NCBI GenBank assembly: GCA_003260355.1
Contig: MPSQ01000001.1
Location: forward strand, 496,001 to 560,000
DNA length: 64,000 bases
Direction: 5' to 3'
DNA from: SR1 bacterium human oral taxon HOT-345
GTDB taxonomy: Bacteria; Patescibacteriota; Gracilibacteria; Absconditabacterales; Absconditicoccaceae
Shown here: piece by piece, positions 55,127-64,000 of the stretch
How positions within the stretch are numbered: the stretch's first letter is position 1
Layout of the letters: each line of letters starts with the position of its first letter
Position numbers and translations under genes: made by a program
The notes under the pieces: generated by a model
What the model was told of the DNA's origin: nothing
The model's database searches: none
Seen by the model: the letters and a program-made list of their open reading frames with translations, nothing else

Positions 55127-56596
55127 TTATTCTTGATTCTCAAAAATCAGCCTTCCCTCAATTTCTGCGGTAATTTCCTGGTGCGACTGAAAGTATTCTT
55201 CCAGAATATCAAAATCCTGCGTACAAACAAGTCTTGGAGATTTTCCTGATTTCAACTGGTTAAGATGGATGCCTAGATTTTGTTCGATATTATCAAAATG
55301 GAATTTTTGGATTCCCACGATATAGTTTTTATTGTCCTGAAGCGGCTGTCCTTGATAAAGGATGCTCTTTACTTCCTTGTTTTTCCAGTCATAAACAATA
55401 GAAACGCCCTTGCTCCATGCAAAGAACTCCTCCCCTCCTCCACAGAATCTGGATCTAAAAATAAAGTGAATCATCTCCTTGAGCTCCTCTCCAGTTAAGG
55501 TTAGTGCGTATATTCCTCCTCCGTAGGGATACATTTCTCTGAGTTCTCAAAGCGTAACGATACTTTCTAAGAGTTCATTTCTCAGCGATCCTGTCCCCAA
55601 ACACATCATATCCAAACCAAGCTGTTCTCTGAAAATATCTGCAATGAGGTTACTCACTTGAGTTTCCTCAGTTCTTGTTGGATGTGTTAGGTCCTGAGCC
55701 ATCTTGGATAGGATTCTATTGTACTTTTGATCAGTCTGATCCTTGTATCCTTTCAGAATTTTTTCTATTTTTGGATCTCTTGGACAGTAGGCATCTACAA
55801 TAGGTATTGCCTGCCACGTATACGACTCAACACAATTATTGTCCGTATCTACTATAATATCAAATCTTCAAATCTGATTTGTCCCGACACCAACCTGAGT
55901 AACAAGGATATCCTTCACCTTTGTCGGCTGCTCTAGCAAAGTATGAGAATGCCCACCAATGATTACGTCGACTCCAAGCTCTGGATCAAGGAGTTCAGCG
56001 AGTTTGAGATCATTTTCATATCCAATATGCGTGAGAAGTATCGTGAAATCAATATCAATTCTTTTGTAGGCATTACAGATTCTCTCTACCTCTCTCGCTG
56101 CTTCCTCAACATTCACAAAGGTAGAAATCAGAGCATCAGAAGTCGTTTTACTCAAAGCATCTTCTGTAATGATTCCAATGAAAAGGATTTTCATCCCATC
56201 AATTTCCTTGATATAATAGGGCTTAAAAAGCCTTGTTTTCGTTGTTCTTATGTAAAGATTAGCGTTTATAATCGGGAATTTTGCAATTTTTTCTAGGAAG
56301 AGTAAGTGTGCTAATCCGTAGTCGATCTCGTGGTTTCCGAGGGTAACGACGTCTGGATTCAGCATATTCATGATATCAATTGTTGAAATCCCCTTAAACT
56401 CTGAATCCACGACAGATCCTTGGAGCATATCTCCAGAAATCGTATAAAGACAGTTTTTTTCCTCTTTTTTAACTTTCTGAATATAGCCAGAGAGCATAGA
56501 AACTCCTCACACGAGAGCCTGATTCTGCGTTTCCTCAAAAAAGTCCCCGTGCATATCGTTGGAATGCAAAATGGTCAATTTTTTGTAGTTTCCCAT
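55127..56596 (-). CDS. 5'-nucleotidase/2',3'-cyclic phosphodiesterase family metallophosphatase
   Basis: The 489-residue product has the calcineurin-like metal motifs in order: LHSNDMHGDFF near residue 10 (DxH), YTISGDMLQGS near residue 55 (GDxxxG), LGNHEIDYG near residue 87 (GNHE), LLTHIGYEND and IIGGHSHTLL (GHxH). The C-terminal 5'-nucleotidase domain follows (LGTGSLRNELLES, YPYGGGIYALTLTGEELKEM, FCGGGEEFFAWSKG). Family members are usually secreted and release nucleosides from external nucleotides. This one has no signal peptide, so export is uncertain. In a host-dependent bacterium it could help salvage host nucleotides; that is inference. UGA glycines include the pair after ALV and one after NQI. 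Confidence 0.92.
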
Positions 56597-56758
56597 AATT
56601 GATGATAAAAAGATAAATCGAGAATTTCTGGAAAACGAAAAGCAAGCTTTTCGTCCAGACTTTTATTTCTTTTTTATGTAAAATATTGGCAAGAACTAAG
56701 AAACCTGATTGTATTTTTTGTTTAATCTTCGGGAAAATTTAGAAAGTCTAAGTATTCC

Positions 56759-57649
56759 CTAGAAACGATAATTTTCGATAGCTGAAATGATAAGACTATA
56801 AGTCGCATAATAAGGATGATCTTTAGCTACAGTCTTTTGTGCATTTTGGAAATTTGTTTTAAGAGCTGTAAGGAAAAGCTGCTTTTCAAGTGAGGTCATA
56901 CTATTTCTTCTAAAGTAATCGTCAAAGAGAGCAGTAAATATCTTTTGTTTTTCTACGTCAGTATTAGAAGATTTAGTTTCAGCTGAAGATTGGTTTGTTG
57001 AAGATTGGGAAGTTGAAACCTGTTCTTGAGAAGTTGAGTTCTGCTTTGTCGTCTCTGAAGAAGTGCGTTGATTGGTATCAGAGAAAGAAGGTTGAGTTGT
57101 TTGTTTCTGAGGTTGAGAGTAGTTCTGAGTATTTTGCACTTCTCTAAACTTTTTGCGATAGATTAGTTTTCCTCTCAAGTATTTCCCTGATTCAAGAGTA
57201 ATGGTCTGTTCAGGTCGATAGTGATCGAATTCGAAAGTGGTGAGCTCCTTCATAAAGCTTGAGAGATCTAGCGTCTCACCTCCCTTACCTTTGTATAGCG
57301 TACCTGCATAGATATTATGCCCCTCTACACTTTCATAATAGATATATACTCCTGCTTCTTTTCCCTGATTTTGTGAAGGAACAGAAGGTGTAGTCGAACT
57401 TGTTGGAGTTGTTGGCTTGTTTGGCTGGGTTGGAGTTGTTGGCTTGCTTGGCTGAGTTGGAGGCGTAGTAGGAGTCGTAGGAGTTGTTGGAGTTGTTGTT
57501 TTATTCTCCTGATTGTTGGATTCAAAGTCGTAATTACATGGGTAATCTGGATTTGGTATACAATTTGGGCTGTAATCTAGATAGGCAGACGTCTGAGAAA
57601 ATCCGATCAAACTGAGCGTCCCTACTAGGGCAAGTGCTAACTTTTTCAT
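56759..57649 (-). CDS. Secreted Thr/Pro-rich surface protein, 296 residues
   Basis: A signal peptide (MKKLALALVGTLSLIGFSQT, then SAYLDYS) is followed by a short Cys-pair motif (NCIPNPDYPCNYDF). Next comes a TPTTPTTPTTPP-type linker with repeated KPTTPTQPN units (about residues 52-92), typical of glycosylated or wall-spanning spacers. A small beta domain follows at about 98-170 (GVYIYYESVEGHNIYAGTLY), which loosely resembles MucBP domains. A Ser/Gln/Thr-rich linker and a helical C-terminal segment (TALFDDYFRRNSMTSLEKQL) end the protein. It has no UGA codon. Its own promoter lies at 57685-57712. It is probably exposed; the partner is unknown. Confidence 0.75.
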   Translation of the reverse strand: MKKLALALVGTLSLIGFSQTSAYLDYSPNCIPNPDYPCNYDFESNNQENKTTTPTTPTTPTTPPTQPSKPTTPTQPNKPTTPTSSTTPSVPSQNQGKEAGVYIYYESVEGHNIYAGTLYKGKGGETLDLSSFMKELTTFEFDHYRPEQTITLESGKYLRGKLIYRKKFREVQNTQNYSQPQKQTTQPSFSDTNQRTSSETTKQNSTSQEQVSTSQSSTNQSSAETKSSNTDVEKQKIFTALFDDYFRRNSMTSLEKQLFLTALKTNFQNAQKTVAKDHPYYATYSLIISAIENYRF

Positions 57650-57684
57650 GGGGAAATATAGGAAAAAGATAAAAGATATTGTGA

Positions 57685-57712
57685 ACTATAGTAAAACTTT
57701 TAAAAAAAACAA
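57685..57712 (-). promoter_or_regulatory. Promoter of the Thr/Pro-rich protein gene
   Basis: Minus strand: TTGTTT (57707-57712), 16-base spacer, TATAGT (57685-57690), 35 bases before the ATG. Confidence 0.5.
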
Positions 57713-57793
57713 GAGTAAATTTCCCCTTGCTTTTGGTCTGCAAAAGAGAAGAAAAAGAGCAAACTTTCGTCTGCTCTCTACCTCGATAAATTT

Positions 57794-59707
57794 TTAGTCT
57801 TTTATTTCAGGGTTTGTACCTTTCATCATTTCTGTAAACTCTTCACTCGAAAGATATTCTTTCTCTAAAAGGATTCCCGCCATTTGATGGATTAAAACGT
57901 CGTGTTCCTTCAGAATTTTTTTTGCTTTTTTGTAAGCATTGGCAAGATAAGTTTTTATCTTTTCATCTATAAGCTGTGCGGTTTGTTCACTATAAGGATT
58001 GATAAAAGGCTGGTCTTCTCCTTCTTTGAGATAGTTTATAGGTCCAAAATCCTCGTCCATACCGTATTTGAGAATCATATTCTTGATAATATCAGTCGCT
58101 CTCTCAAAATCATTAGATGCACCAGTAGTGATCTCATCTTTTCCAAAGAAGAGCTCCTCCGCTGCCCTTCCTCCGAGCAGAGTTACCACTTCATCAAGGA
58201 ATTTCGCCTTGGAATAGAGGTTTTTATCCTCTTCTGGAGTCGTCCAGGTCACTCCTAAAGCATGCCCTCTACGAACAATCGAGATTTTTTCAATCGGATC
58301 TGCGTTTTCCAAGAGATGTCCTGTCACTGCATGTCCAAGCTCGTGGTAAGCAACCAGCTTTTTCTCTTTTTCTTTCATAGATTTTACTTTTTTCTCAGGT
58401 CCCATAATGACTTTCTCGAGTGCGTATTCAAAATCTTTCGCTTCTAGCACTTCTCTATTGGACTTTGCAACCTGTAAAGCCGCCTCATTCACGACATTTT
58501 CAATATCTGCACCGACTAAACCGCTCGTTCTCTTCGCAAGCGATTCAAGATTAAGCTTCTTATCTACTTTCTTTGATTTCAAATAGTATTCAAAAATCTG
58601 AATTCTTTCTTCTAATGTTGGCACGGAAACAAAGACTTTTCTATCAAACCTTCCTGCTCTGAGTAAGGCAGGATCCAAGGTATCAGGCCTATTTGTAGCT
58701 GCAATAACAATAATATTTGTATTTTTATCAAAACCATCCATCTCGGTGAGAATTTGGTTGAGGGTTTGTTCCTGCTCCTGATGTCCTCCGGTATAGCCAC
58801 TTCCTCTCTTTTTCCCGATTGCATCAATTTCATCAATAAAAATAATCGCTTTTCCAGCAGCTTTGGCCTGTTCAAAGAGTTTTCTCACCTTGGCAGCCCC
58901 CATACCTACTAACATCTCCATAAATTCAGACCCAGAAGCCGAGAAAAAAGCGACTCCAGCCTCCCCTGCTACCGCTCTGGCAAGCAAGGTCTTTCCTGAT
59001 CCTGGAGCTCCATAGAGCAATACTCCCTTTGGTGGTCTGGCACCGATTTTTTGGTATTTTTCAGGCTCTTTGAGATAATCTACGATTTCAATCAGTTCGT
59101 TTTTCACCTCGTCCATCCCTGCAATGTCAGTAAATCTGGTTTTAGATTCAGATTTTTTGCTTTCTTTACCTACTTTAATTCATAAGACGCTTCCTGGACC
59201 GCCCTTTGGCATAATAAACCTCATTCCAAGCACGAGGATAAGAAGGAAAAAAATCAGATAGCCTACCTGTTCAAGCAATTTATTCCAAAGGGAAGGCTCC
59301 TCATGCACGATAGCAACCTCAATATCTCCAGTCAAAGCTACTCCAAGATCAATAAGATTGAGCGAAGCTGACTTTTCTGTTTGATAAGCCCTATAGACTT
59401 CTGTTTCATACTCTCTACCAAAGAGCTGGCTTTCTTTTGCTTTTTTGAGAAGAGAAAACCCTTTTAGATCCTTGTCATTTGTCAGGGAAATTTTTTGATA
59501 AGCACCGTCATGATAGTTTGCAAGCCACTGGTTGAGTGAGACTTTTTCTGTATCTTCTATAACCTGAATAACTCCAGTATCCACACCAAATGCAGGTATC
59601 AGACTATTATTTTGGACTAGCCTCAGCCCAATAGACACTAGAATTATGAAAAGAATCCCATAAATTCGCCACTTATAGCCTATAATTGATTTTTTTTCTT
59701 TTACCAT
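57794..59707 (-). CDS. ftsH: ATP-dependent zinc metalloprotease FtsH
   Basis: FtsH is a membrane-bound hexameric AAA+ protease that degrades damaged membrane proteins and regulatory factors. The 637-residue protein has TM1 (about 13-31, IYGILFIILVSIGLRL), an external domain, TM2 (about 148-166, VGYLIFFLLILVLGMRFI), a glycine-rich linker with one UGA (GGPGSVL-G-IKVG), and FTDIAGMDEVKNEL. The AAA domain has Walker A YGAPGSGKTLLARAVAGEAG, Walker B IIFIDEIDAIGKKRG and the second region of homology NRPDTLDPALLRAGRFDR. The protease site HELGHAVTGH and third ligand region GASNDFERATDI complete it. Standard-code reading would split it at the UGA. Confidence 0.97.
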
Positions 59708-59738
59708 ATCTTAAGTATGCGTTGAATAAAAACACATC

Positions 59739-59766
59739 CTTATAGTAAAGTTGGAAAGGATTGCAA
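59739..59766 (-). promoter_or_regulatory. Promoter of ftsH
   Basis: Minus strand: TTGCAA (59761-59766), 16-base spacer, TATAAG (59739-59744), 31 bases before the ATG. Confidence 0.5.
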
Positions 59767-59828
59767 GAGGAACGGAGAAAATGAAAGGAAGCCATTATCA
59801 ACTTCATCCCCACCAAACGAAGAATCTC

Positions 59829-59856
59829 TTGACAATTTTGGAAATAATACTATACT
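59829..59856 (+). promoter_or_regulatory. Consensus promoter without an obvious gene
   Basis: Perfect TTGACA (59829-59834), 16-base spacer, TATACT (59851-59856). The following 300 bases hold only short, overlapping or start-less frames, so it may drive a small RNA or belong to a decayed gene. Confidence 0.6.
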
Positions 59857-59863
59857 GAGTCAG

Positions 59864-60094
59864 ACTTTTTATCCCTTTACCAAAGGACTGAGTATTTGGG
59901 CTACTCCTCCATTGCCACTTCATCATCGTAACAAAAGCCACGCATTAAGCGAACACTTACAAAAATTTCATACTTGAATAACAAAAAAGCAAGGGCAAAG
60001 ACTTATGAAGGAAGCAATCCCATTTATTCATTATCTCTATACTGTAGAAATGGAGAGACAGATTCAGTTTTTTAAAGTGAGCTACGCTTGATAG
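59864..60094 (+). pseudogene. Possible gene remnant without start codon
   Basis: With UGA as Gly one frame is open from above 59864 to TAG 60092-60094 and has protein-like composition (TFYPFTKGLSIWATPPLPL, HALSEHLQKFHT-G-ITKKQG, EAIPFIHYLYTVEMERQIQF), but it lacks a credible start. A second, shorter frame (ATG 59781 to TAA 59943-59945) overlaps it in another register. They could be pieces of one frameshifted gene, or chance. No family recognised. It covers most of the 59708-60213 gap; the rest of the gap holds promoters. Confidence 0.3.
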
Positions 60095-60148
60095 TAAGAC
60101 TTTTTTGGCTAACTTCAAAGACTTTCCCTACAAAAAAGTTTATAAAAC

Positions 60149-60177
60149 TTGACAAATTTCAAAATAATAAATACTAT
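60149..60177 (+). promoter_or_regulatory. Promoter of module A
   Basis: TTGACA (60149-60154), 17-base spacer, TACTAT (60172-60177). The DNA around the -35 box (CTTGACAAATTT) is shared with the module B promoter at 61956. Confidence 0.55.
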
Positions 60178-60213
60178 TAGTTATGTTTTCTTTATTTTCT
60201 TATACAATAACTG

Positions 60214-60837
60214 ATGAACACACCTAAAAGTAACCTTGAACAGAAAAGTACAATCAATAAAATCCAGAGACTAGCTATGGCTTCAGCTCTTGTTATGGCT
60301 CTTCTTGCTGGTGCACCTGGATGTAAACAGTGAGCGAAAAATGAAAAACAAACCCCTCAGACAGAACAAACAACAGAGACTAAAGACCTTATTGCTCACG
60401 CTGCGGGGAACTCTTCTGCTAATACTAAAGATCCCTCTGCATGAATGGATGCCTCCAATCCTGCGGACATGATGAACAATTCAGCAGAAGGTGAAGAATG
60501 GTCAGAAGAAGACTTCGGAAAACTCATGGAAGTTGTTGATGTGGAAATTGAAAATGAATACTTAGAAGAAGAGAATAAGAAGCTTGATGAACAGAATAAG
60601 AAGCTTGATGAACAGAATAAGAAGCTTGATGAACAGAATAGAAAAGACCGTGCAGAAATATTAAAACGTAAACACGAAATAGAAAAATGGATCAATAGTC
60701 TTTCTGTAGAAGAACTACTTGCAGTCGATGGCATAGAAAAGGCTACTCATGCTTATATGGAAATTTGCAAAGGGTTGAACGAAACTCCAAACCCTAAAAT
60801 GGTAACCGTTCAAAGAAAACTTCTTGCGAATCGTTAG
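60214..60837 (+). CDS. Module A: lipoprotein-like protein with heptad repeats, 207 residues
   Basis: After a charged start there is a short hydrophobic segment ALVMALLAGAPGCKQ-G, which looks like a lipoprotein signal (Cys near residue 36), although Pro at -2 is unusual. The mature region is acidic and polar, then three tandem heptads N-K-K-L-D-E-Q from a 21-bp direct repeat (60574-60636) form a coiled coil running into RKDRAEILKRKHEIEKW. The end is a small helical domain with one Cys (AYMEICKGLNETPNP). It is paralogous in plan to the 62027 gene: same promoter, signal type, heptads and C-terminal CxELGxEP/CKGLNETP region. UGA glycines at 2 positions. Function unknown. Confidence 0.7.
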
Positions 60838-60866
60838 GAAACCTTACTTTCATTCAAAAATAAATA

Positions 60867-61937
60867 ATGGCTATATTTGACGAAAAGGTCTCAGAATATA
60901 AAAAACCACTAATTAAACCCCATCAAGAAACAACATCCTCCATTTCAAAGTTTGTTGAAGAAAAGCTTGGGAAGGTTTCTCCTGCTGAGAAAAAAAGCAT
61001 TTATGATCTCATCGAAAAGAAGTTAAAGAATAAGATTTCTCCAAAAAATATTATCGTAGTTCTCCAGCAATCTGAAGCCATTGCTAAGAGGAAAAATATC
61101 CCCTTTTTAGAGGTCTTACAAAAAGTCATTAGGCAAGTTGAGCAAAATTTAGCCCAGAAAAATGATATTAAAAACTGACAAAAATTAATTTCTGTTCAAA
61201 CAAGGAATAATTTGAATAAGGGAGCTACGAGATCAAAGATTCAAGCTCAAGAATCAAAGATTCAAGCTCAAGAATCAAAAATAAAATTTCAAAACTCAAG
61301 TAAGGAAATTAAAAAGAGTTTGAAAGTTTTTGAACAAACAAAAGAAGCTTATCAAAAGCTTAATCCGAGTCTCAAGGAACATCATCCTGAAGAAGTCCAG
61401 CAGAAGCTAAAAGCCCTCTCTCCTGTCGTAAGGGCAAAGCTTAAGAAAAACAATATAGCTCCTGCTGAATATGCAAACTTCCTTCTCTCAAGAGAAAAGA
61501 TTAGATGAGATACAAAAAAACCTGAGAATGAAACATTCCTTAAAAGCTTAAAAAATATGGAAAGGTCGCTCGGAATCGAGGAGCAGACCCAGTGAGGTTA
61601 TCCCCTTTCCTATGAGCCCAAAGCTAAGGTCTTTGATCAGAATCCTGATCTCGCTGAGTTCGCAAAGAATGATCAGACTTTTTCTCGTTTAGAAAATGTA
61701 GAAATATTCCCTAAAGGAGATGAGTGGGATCAAAAGCTCATTGAGAAGTTTGGAGATCGTGGACTTAAAGAGCTTGCTGGGAAAGTTGCCTCTTTGGATG
61801 CAAAACAAAAGCAAGGAGAAGCACTCTCCATACAAGAAAAGGAAATGATAAAAATATATAATTGATTAGCTGGAATACAAAAATTAATCACTATATCAAA
61901 ATTAAATTTTTCTAATAAAGTCACAAACTTATATTAA
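60867..61937 (+). CDS. Module A: coiled-coil protein, probably truncated paralogue, 356 residues
   Basis: The N-terminal ~100 residues are helical (ISKFVEEKLGKVSPAEKKSI, NIPFLEVLQKVIRQVEQNL). A tandem SKIQAQE heptad (21-bp repeat 61233-61274) follows, then a conserved core TKEAYQKLNPSLKEH, LSPVVRAKLKKNNIAPAEYA and FLLSREKIR-G-DTKKPENE. From about 61458 to 61762 the DNA is identical to the downstream module B gene (63196-63500) as far as I can see. After EKEMI (about 61850) the two diverge abruptly: this copy ends within 30 residues (LAGIQKLITISKLNF...), while module B continues for more than 120. It therefore looks like a copy truncated at a recombination point. No known family. Four UGA glycines. 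Confidence 0.7.
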
Positions 61938-61955
61938 TAACAAATACAAATATAC

Positions 61956-61983
61956 TTGACAAATTTAAAAATATATGTATCAT
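61956..61983 (+). promoter_or_regulatory. Promoter of module B
   Basis: TTGACA (61956-61961), 16-base spacer, TATCAT (61978-61983), 43 bases before the ATG; AGGA is present 6 bases before the ATG. Confidence 0.5.
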
Positions 61984-62026
61984 TTAGGTGTGTATTTTGT
62001 TTTTTATATTTTTTATAGGAATAGCA

Positions 62027-62623
62027 ATGAAGAAATCTGTAAATCATTCTGTAGAAACAAAGAATGTCAATCCATCAAACCTACAAGATAAGCTAAGGAA
62101 GCTTACAACCAAGATCGCTCTTGCAACTGCTCTCTTGGTAGGATATAACTCTTGTGGGAAAAAACAACCTACATTGGAAGACAAACAAGAAGTAAAGATG
62201 GAAGTCATGGATACAAAACAAAAGAATGAAACTGGCAAGAACGAAAGTAATGCAATGGACACAGAAGTTAAAAATGTGGCTAATGATACTAAGAATGATC
62301 AACCTGAAGAGTTTAGCGATGAATGGTATGAAGCATTTGCTCTGTCGATAGCAGTTGATGAAGAATCTCAAAGACTCGATGAAGAATCCAAACAAATAGC
62401 TGAAGATAGGAAGAAAATAGCTGAAGATAGGAAGAAAATAGCTGAAGATACTGAAAATGCTATGCTTTCTATGGAAAGGAACCGAGAGTGAGTAGACGAG
62501 GATCTTCTTGCATTTTCTAGTGATTTGCAAACATCTTTGGATGAATATTTTGCTGCCTGTAGAGAGCTAGGAAGAGAACCTAGCGCTCACTGTAAAAAGT
62601 TGATGGCGTCCCGTAAAAAATAA
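62027..62623 (+). CDS. Module B: lipoprotein-like protein with heptad repeats, 198 residues
   Basis: The N-terminus is basic and then hydrophobic (LTTKIALATALLVGYNSCGKK), ending in a lipobox-like stretch with Cys near residue 43. It is followed by a long acidic linker, then tandem KIAEDRK heptads from a 21-bp repeat (62396-62437 plus a degenerate third copy), and a C-terminal helix-turn domain with Cys residues (YFAACRELGREPSAHCKKLM). Overall plan equals that of the 60214 gene, so the two are paralogues that have diverged strongly outside their architecture. One UGA glycine. The 62626 gene starts 2 bases after its stop, so the pair is translationally linked. I chose ATG 62027 for its AGGA ribosome site. 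Confidence 0.7.
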
Positions 62624-62625
62624 AG

Positions 62626-64000
62626 ATGAATAAAGAGAAACTCAGCATACATCCTGATACATCTGGAGAGATACAAAAAAAATCACTGAATCCTAATGAG
62701 GTAAAAGGCATTATTGACGTCGTTTTTGCTAACCTTTCTCCAGAAGAGAAGTCTTCTATAGGGAATGTAATTCTTGATTCTAAGCTCAAACTTTCTCTTA
62801 ATAATATAAAGTTGATCCTTGAACAGGCAAAAAAAGGATCGGAAAAAACAAAAACCTCTCCATTAAATTTTGTGAGGAAGTTTTTGGACTTTCAAAAAAA
62901 ACAAATGAAACAAAAACTTGATATACAAAAATTCCCTACTTTATCTGCTAAAGCACAGGACAATAAAAAAGAGAACCAAGTCAAAGAAAAAGAGAACCAA
63001 GTCAAAGAAAAAGAGAACCAAGTGAAACGAAAAAAAATTAATATAAATGAGCGTCTAACCCAGCAAATAAAGCAAACAAAAGAAGCTTATCAAAAACTTA
63101 ATCCTACGCTTAGACAACATACCTCCGATGAACTTAACTCAAAAGTCTCTACTCTTTCTCCTGTCGTGAGGGCAAAACTTAAGAAAAACAATATCGCTCC
63201 TGCTGAATATGCAAACTTCCTTCTCTCAAGAGAAAAGATTAGATGAGATACAAAAAAACCTGAGAATGAAACATTCCTTAAAAGCTTAAAAAATATGGAA
63301 AGGTCGCTCGGAATCGAGGAGCAGACCCAGTGAGGTTATCCCCTTTCCTATGAGCCCAAAGCTAAGGTCTTTGATCAGAATCCTGATCTCGCTGAGTTCG
63401 CAAAGAATGATCAGACTTTTTCTCGTTTAGAAAATGTAGAAATATTCCCTAAAGGAGATGAGTGGGATCAAAAGCTCATTGAGAAGTTTGGAGATCGTGG
63501 GCTCAAGGAGCTTGCTGGGAAAGTTGCCTCTTTGGATGCAAAGCAAAAGCAAGGGGAAGCACTCTCCATACAAGAAAAGGAGATGATAACCGCATATCAG
63601 CAGCAACTTGAAGCACTCAAGGCACAGATGCAATCGAGGCTGACCAATTATCTCAAAGCTTCTATTACTCAAGCTCCGGTAGTTGCGCTGATGCGTTATC
63701 TTGGGCAAGAAAGTCTTGGAGGGAGGAAGCTCTCTGATCTCCTCTCTCATCAAGACAAACCTTTTGCTACGCTTGTCCAAGAGACGACGCTCACGGGAAA
63801 GGCTGAACCCATTCTCCAGCTCAAAGGAATGATTGAAGGGAAGCCGTTGACCTTTTATTACAATCTTGCTGATCCAACCGCTAGCTTGGAATGTGACGAC
63901 AATCTTCACTATGATCCCTTTTCTCATCAGCTTTCTTTGTGAGTTCAGGGGAAAGGGAATAGGACAAAGCTCAACCTTCAGATGCCAACGACCAAAGAGC
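62626..64000 (+). CDS. Module B: large coiled-coil protein, continues beyond window
   Basis: At least 458 residues are visible. The N-terminal third is helical (NPNEVKGIIDVVFANLSPEE), with KEKENQV heptads from a 21-bp repeat (62971-63012 plus a degenerate copy). The middle is the core shared with the 60867 gene (TKEAYQKLNPTLRQH, LSPVVRAKLKKNNIAPAEYA, DEWDQKLIEKFGDRGLKEL). The C-terminal part is present only here: AQMQSRLTNYLKASITQAPV, VALMRYLGQESLGGRKLSDL, then a beta-rich zone (EPILQLKGMIEGKPLTFYYN, CDDNLHYDPFSHQLSL-G-VQGKG). It runs off the window edge at 64000. I recognise no family. The absence of a signal peptide contrasts with its lipoprotein-like partner. Confidence 0.75.

Noticed and set aside
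1..64000. tRNA, rRNA, insertion sequences, prophage
   Set aside because: No tRNA T-arm pattern, rRNA core sequence, transposase/integrase motif or phage structural protein was seen on either strand.

Overview
The window is AT-rich bacterial DNA in which UGA is read as glycine, not stop (genetic code 25). Nearly every conserved gene is interrupted by in-frame UGA exactly where its family has an invariant glycine: UvrA Walker A region, MutL N-terminus, MurB (two consecutive UGA), RsmA SAM-binding motif, SmpB. All genes end in UAA or UAG. This code is known from Absconditabacteria (SR1) and Gracilibacteria (BD1-5), so the window very probably comes from one of these ultrasmall, host-dependent CPR/Patescibacteria lineages. 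All coordinates given here read through UGA.

Layout. 1-2111 (minus): an operon holB-rsmA-peptidoglycan-binding protein. 2346-16945 (plus): a single 13 kb open frame for a 4354-residue surface protein, a secreted Cys-containing protein and a pilin-like two-helix membrane protein of the CPR type IV secretion pilin kind. 16958-17722 (minus): only the C-terminal third of UvrB. 17802-22621 (plus): ECF sigma factor, probable anti-sigma factor, secreted beta-propeller protein and SLH-like protein. 22719-27057: metG, a membrane protein, a SIMPL-domain protein and a TPR protein. 27094-34948 (plus): ftsX, a three-part PlsC/ACP/acyl-ligase fusion and a large RND transporter. 34986-37431: YgjP-like metalloprotease, a tandem array of 42-bp repeats, smpB and a Trm9-like methyltransferase. 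37494-40394 (minus): an adhesin-like protein with YadA-type head repeats and a Cys-rich stalk. 40649-47404: HAD phosphatase, uvrA, IMPACT/YigZ and thrS. About 48038-48294: a structured non-coding RNA of unknown family with its own promoter and terminator. 48353-59707: ZIP transporter, NAGPA-like glycosidase, recX, two small proteins, mutL, murB, a 5'-nucleotidase, a Thr/Pro-rich secreted protein and ftsH. 60214-64000 (plus): a duplicated two-gene module (small lipoprotein-like protein plus larger coiled-coil protein) that leaves the window.

How it fits together. About half of the coding DNA is predicted to be envelope-exposed: giant protein, pilin-like protein, beta-propeller, SLH, adhesin, RND, Thr/Pro-rich protein, duplicated lipoproteins. 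The sigma/anti-sigma pair lying between the giant-protein cluster and the propeller/SLH genes is a reasonable candidate regulator. The rest is housekeeping: translation quality (smpB, thrS, metG, rsmA), DNA repair (uvrA, mutL, recX, a uvrB remnant), and envelope growth (murB, ftsX, ftsH). Promoters share a clear form, TTGnnn, 16-17 bp, TATACT-like. No rRNA, tRNA, CRISPR array, transposase or phage gene was seen.
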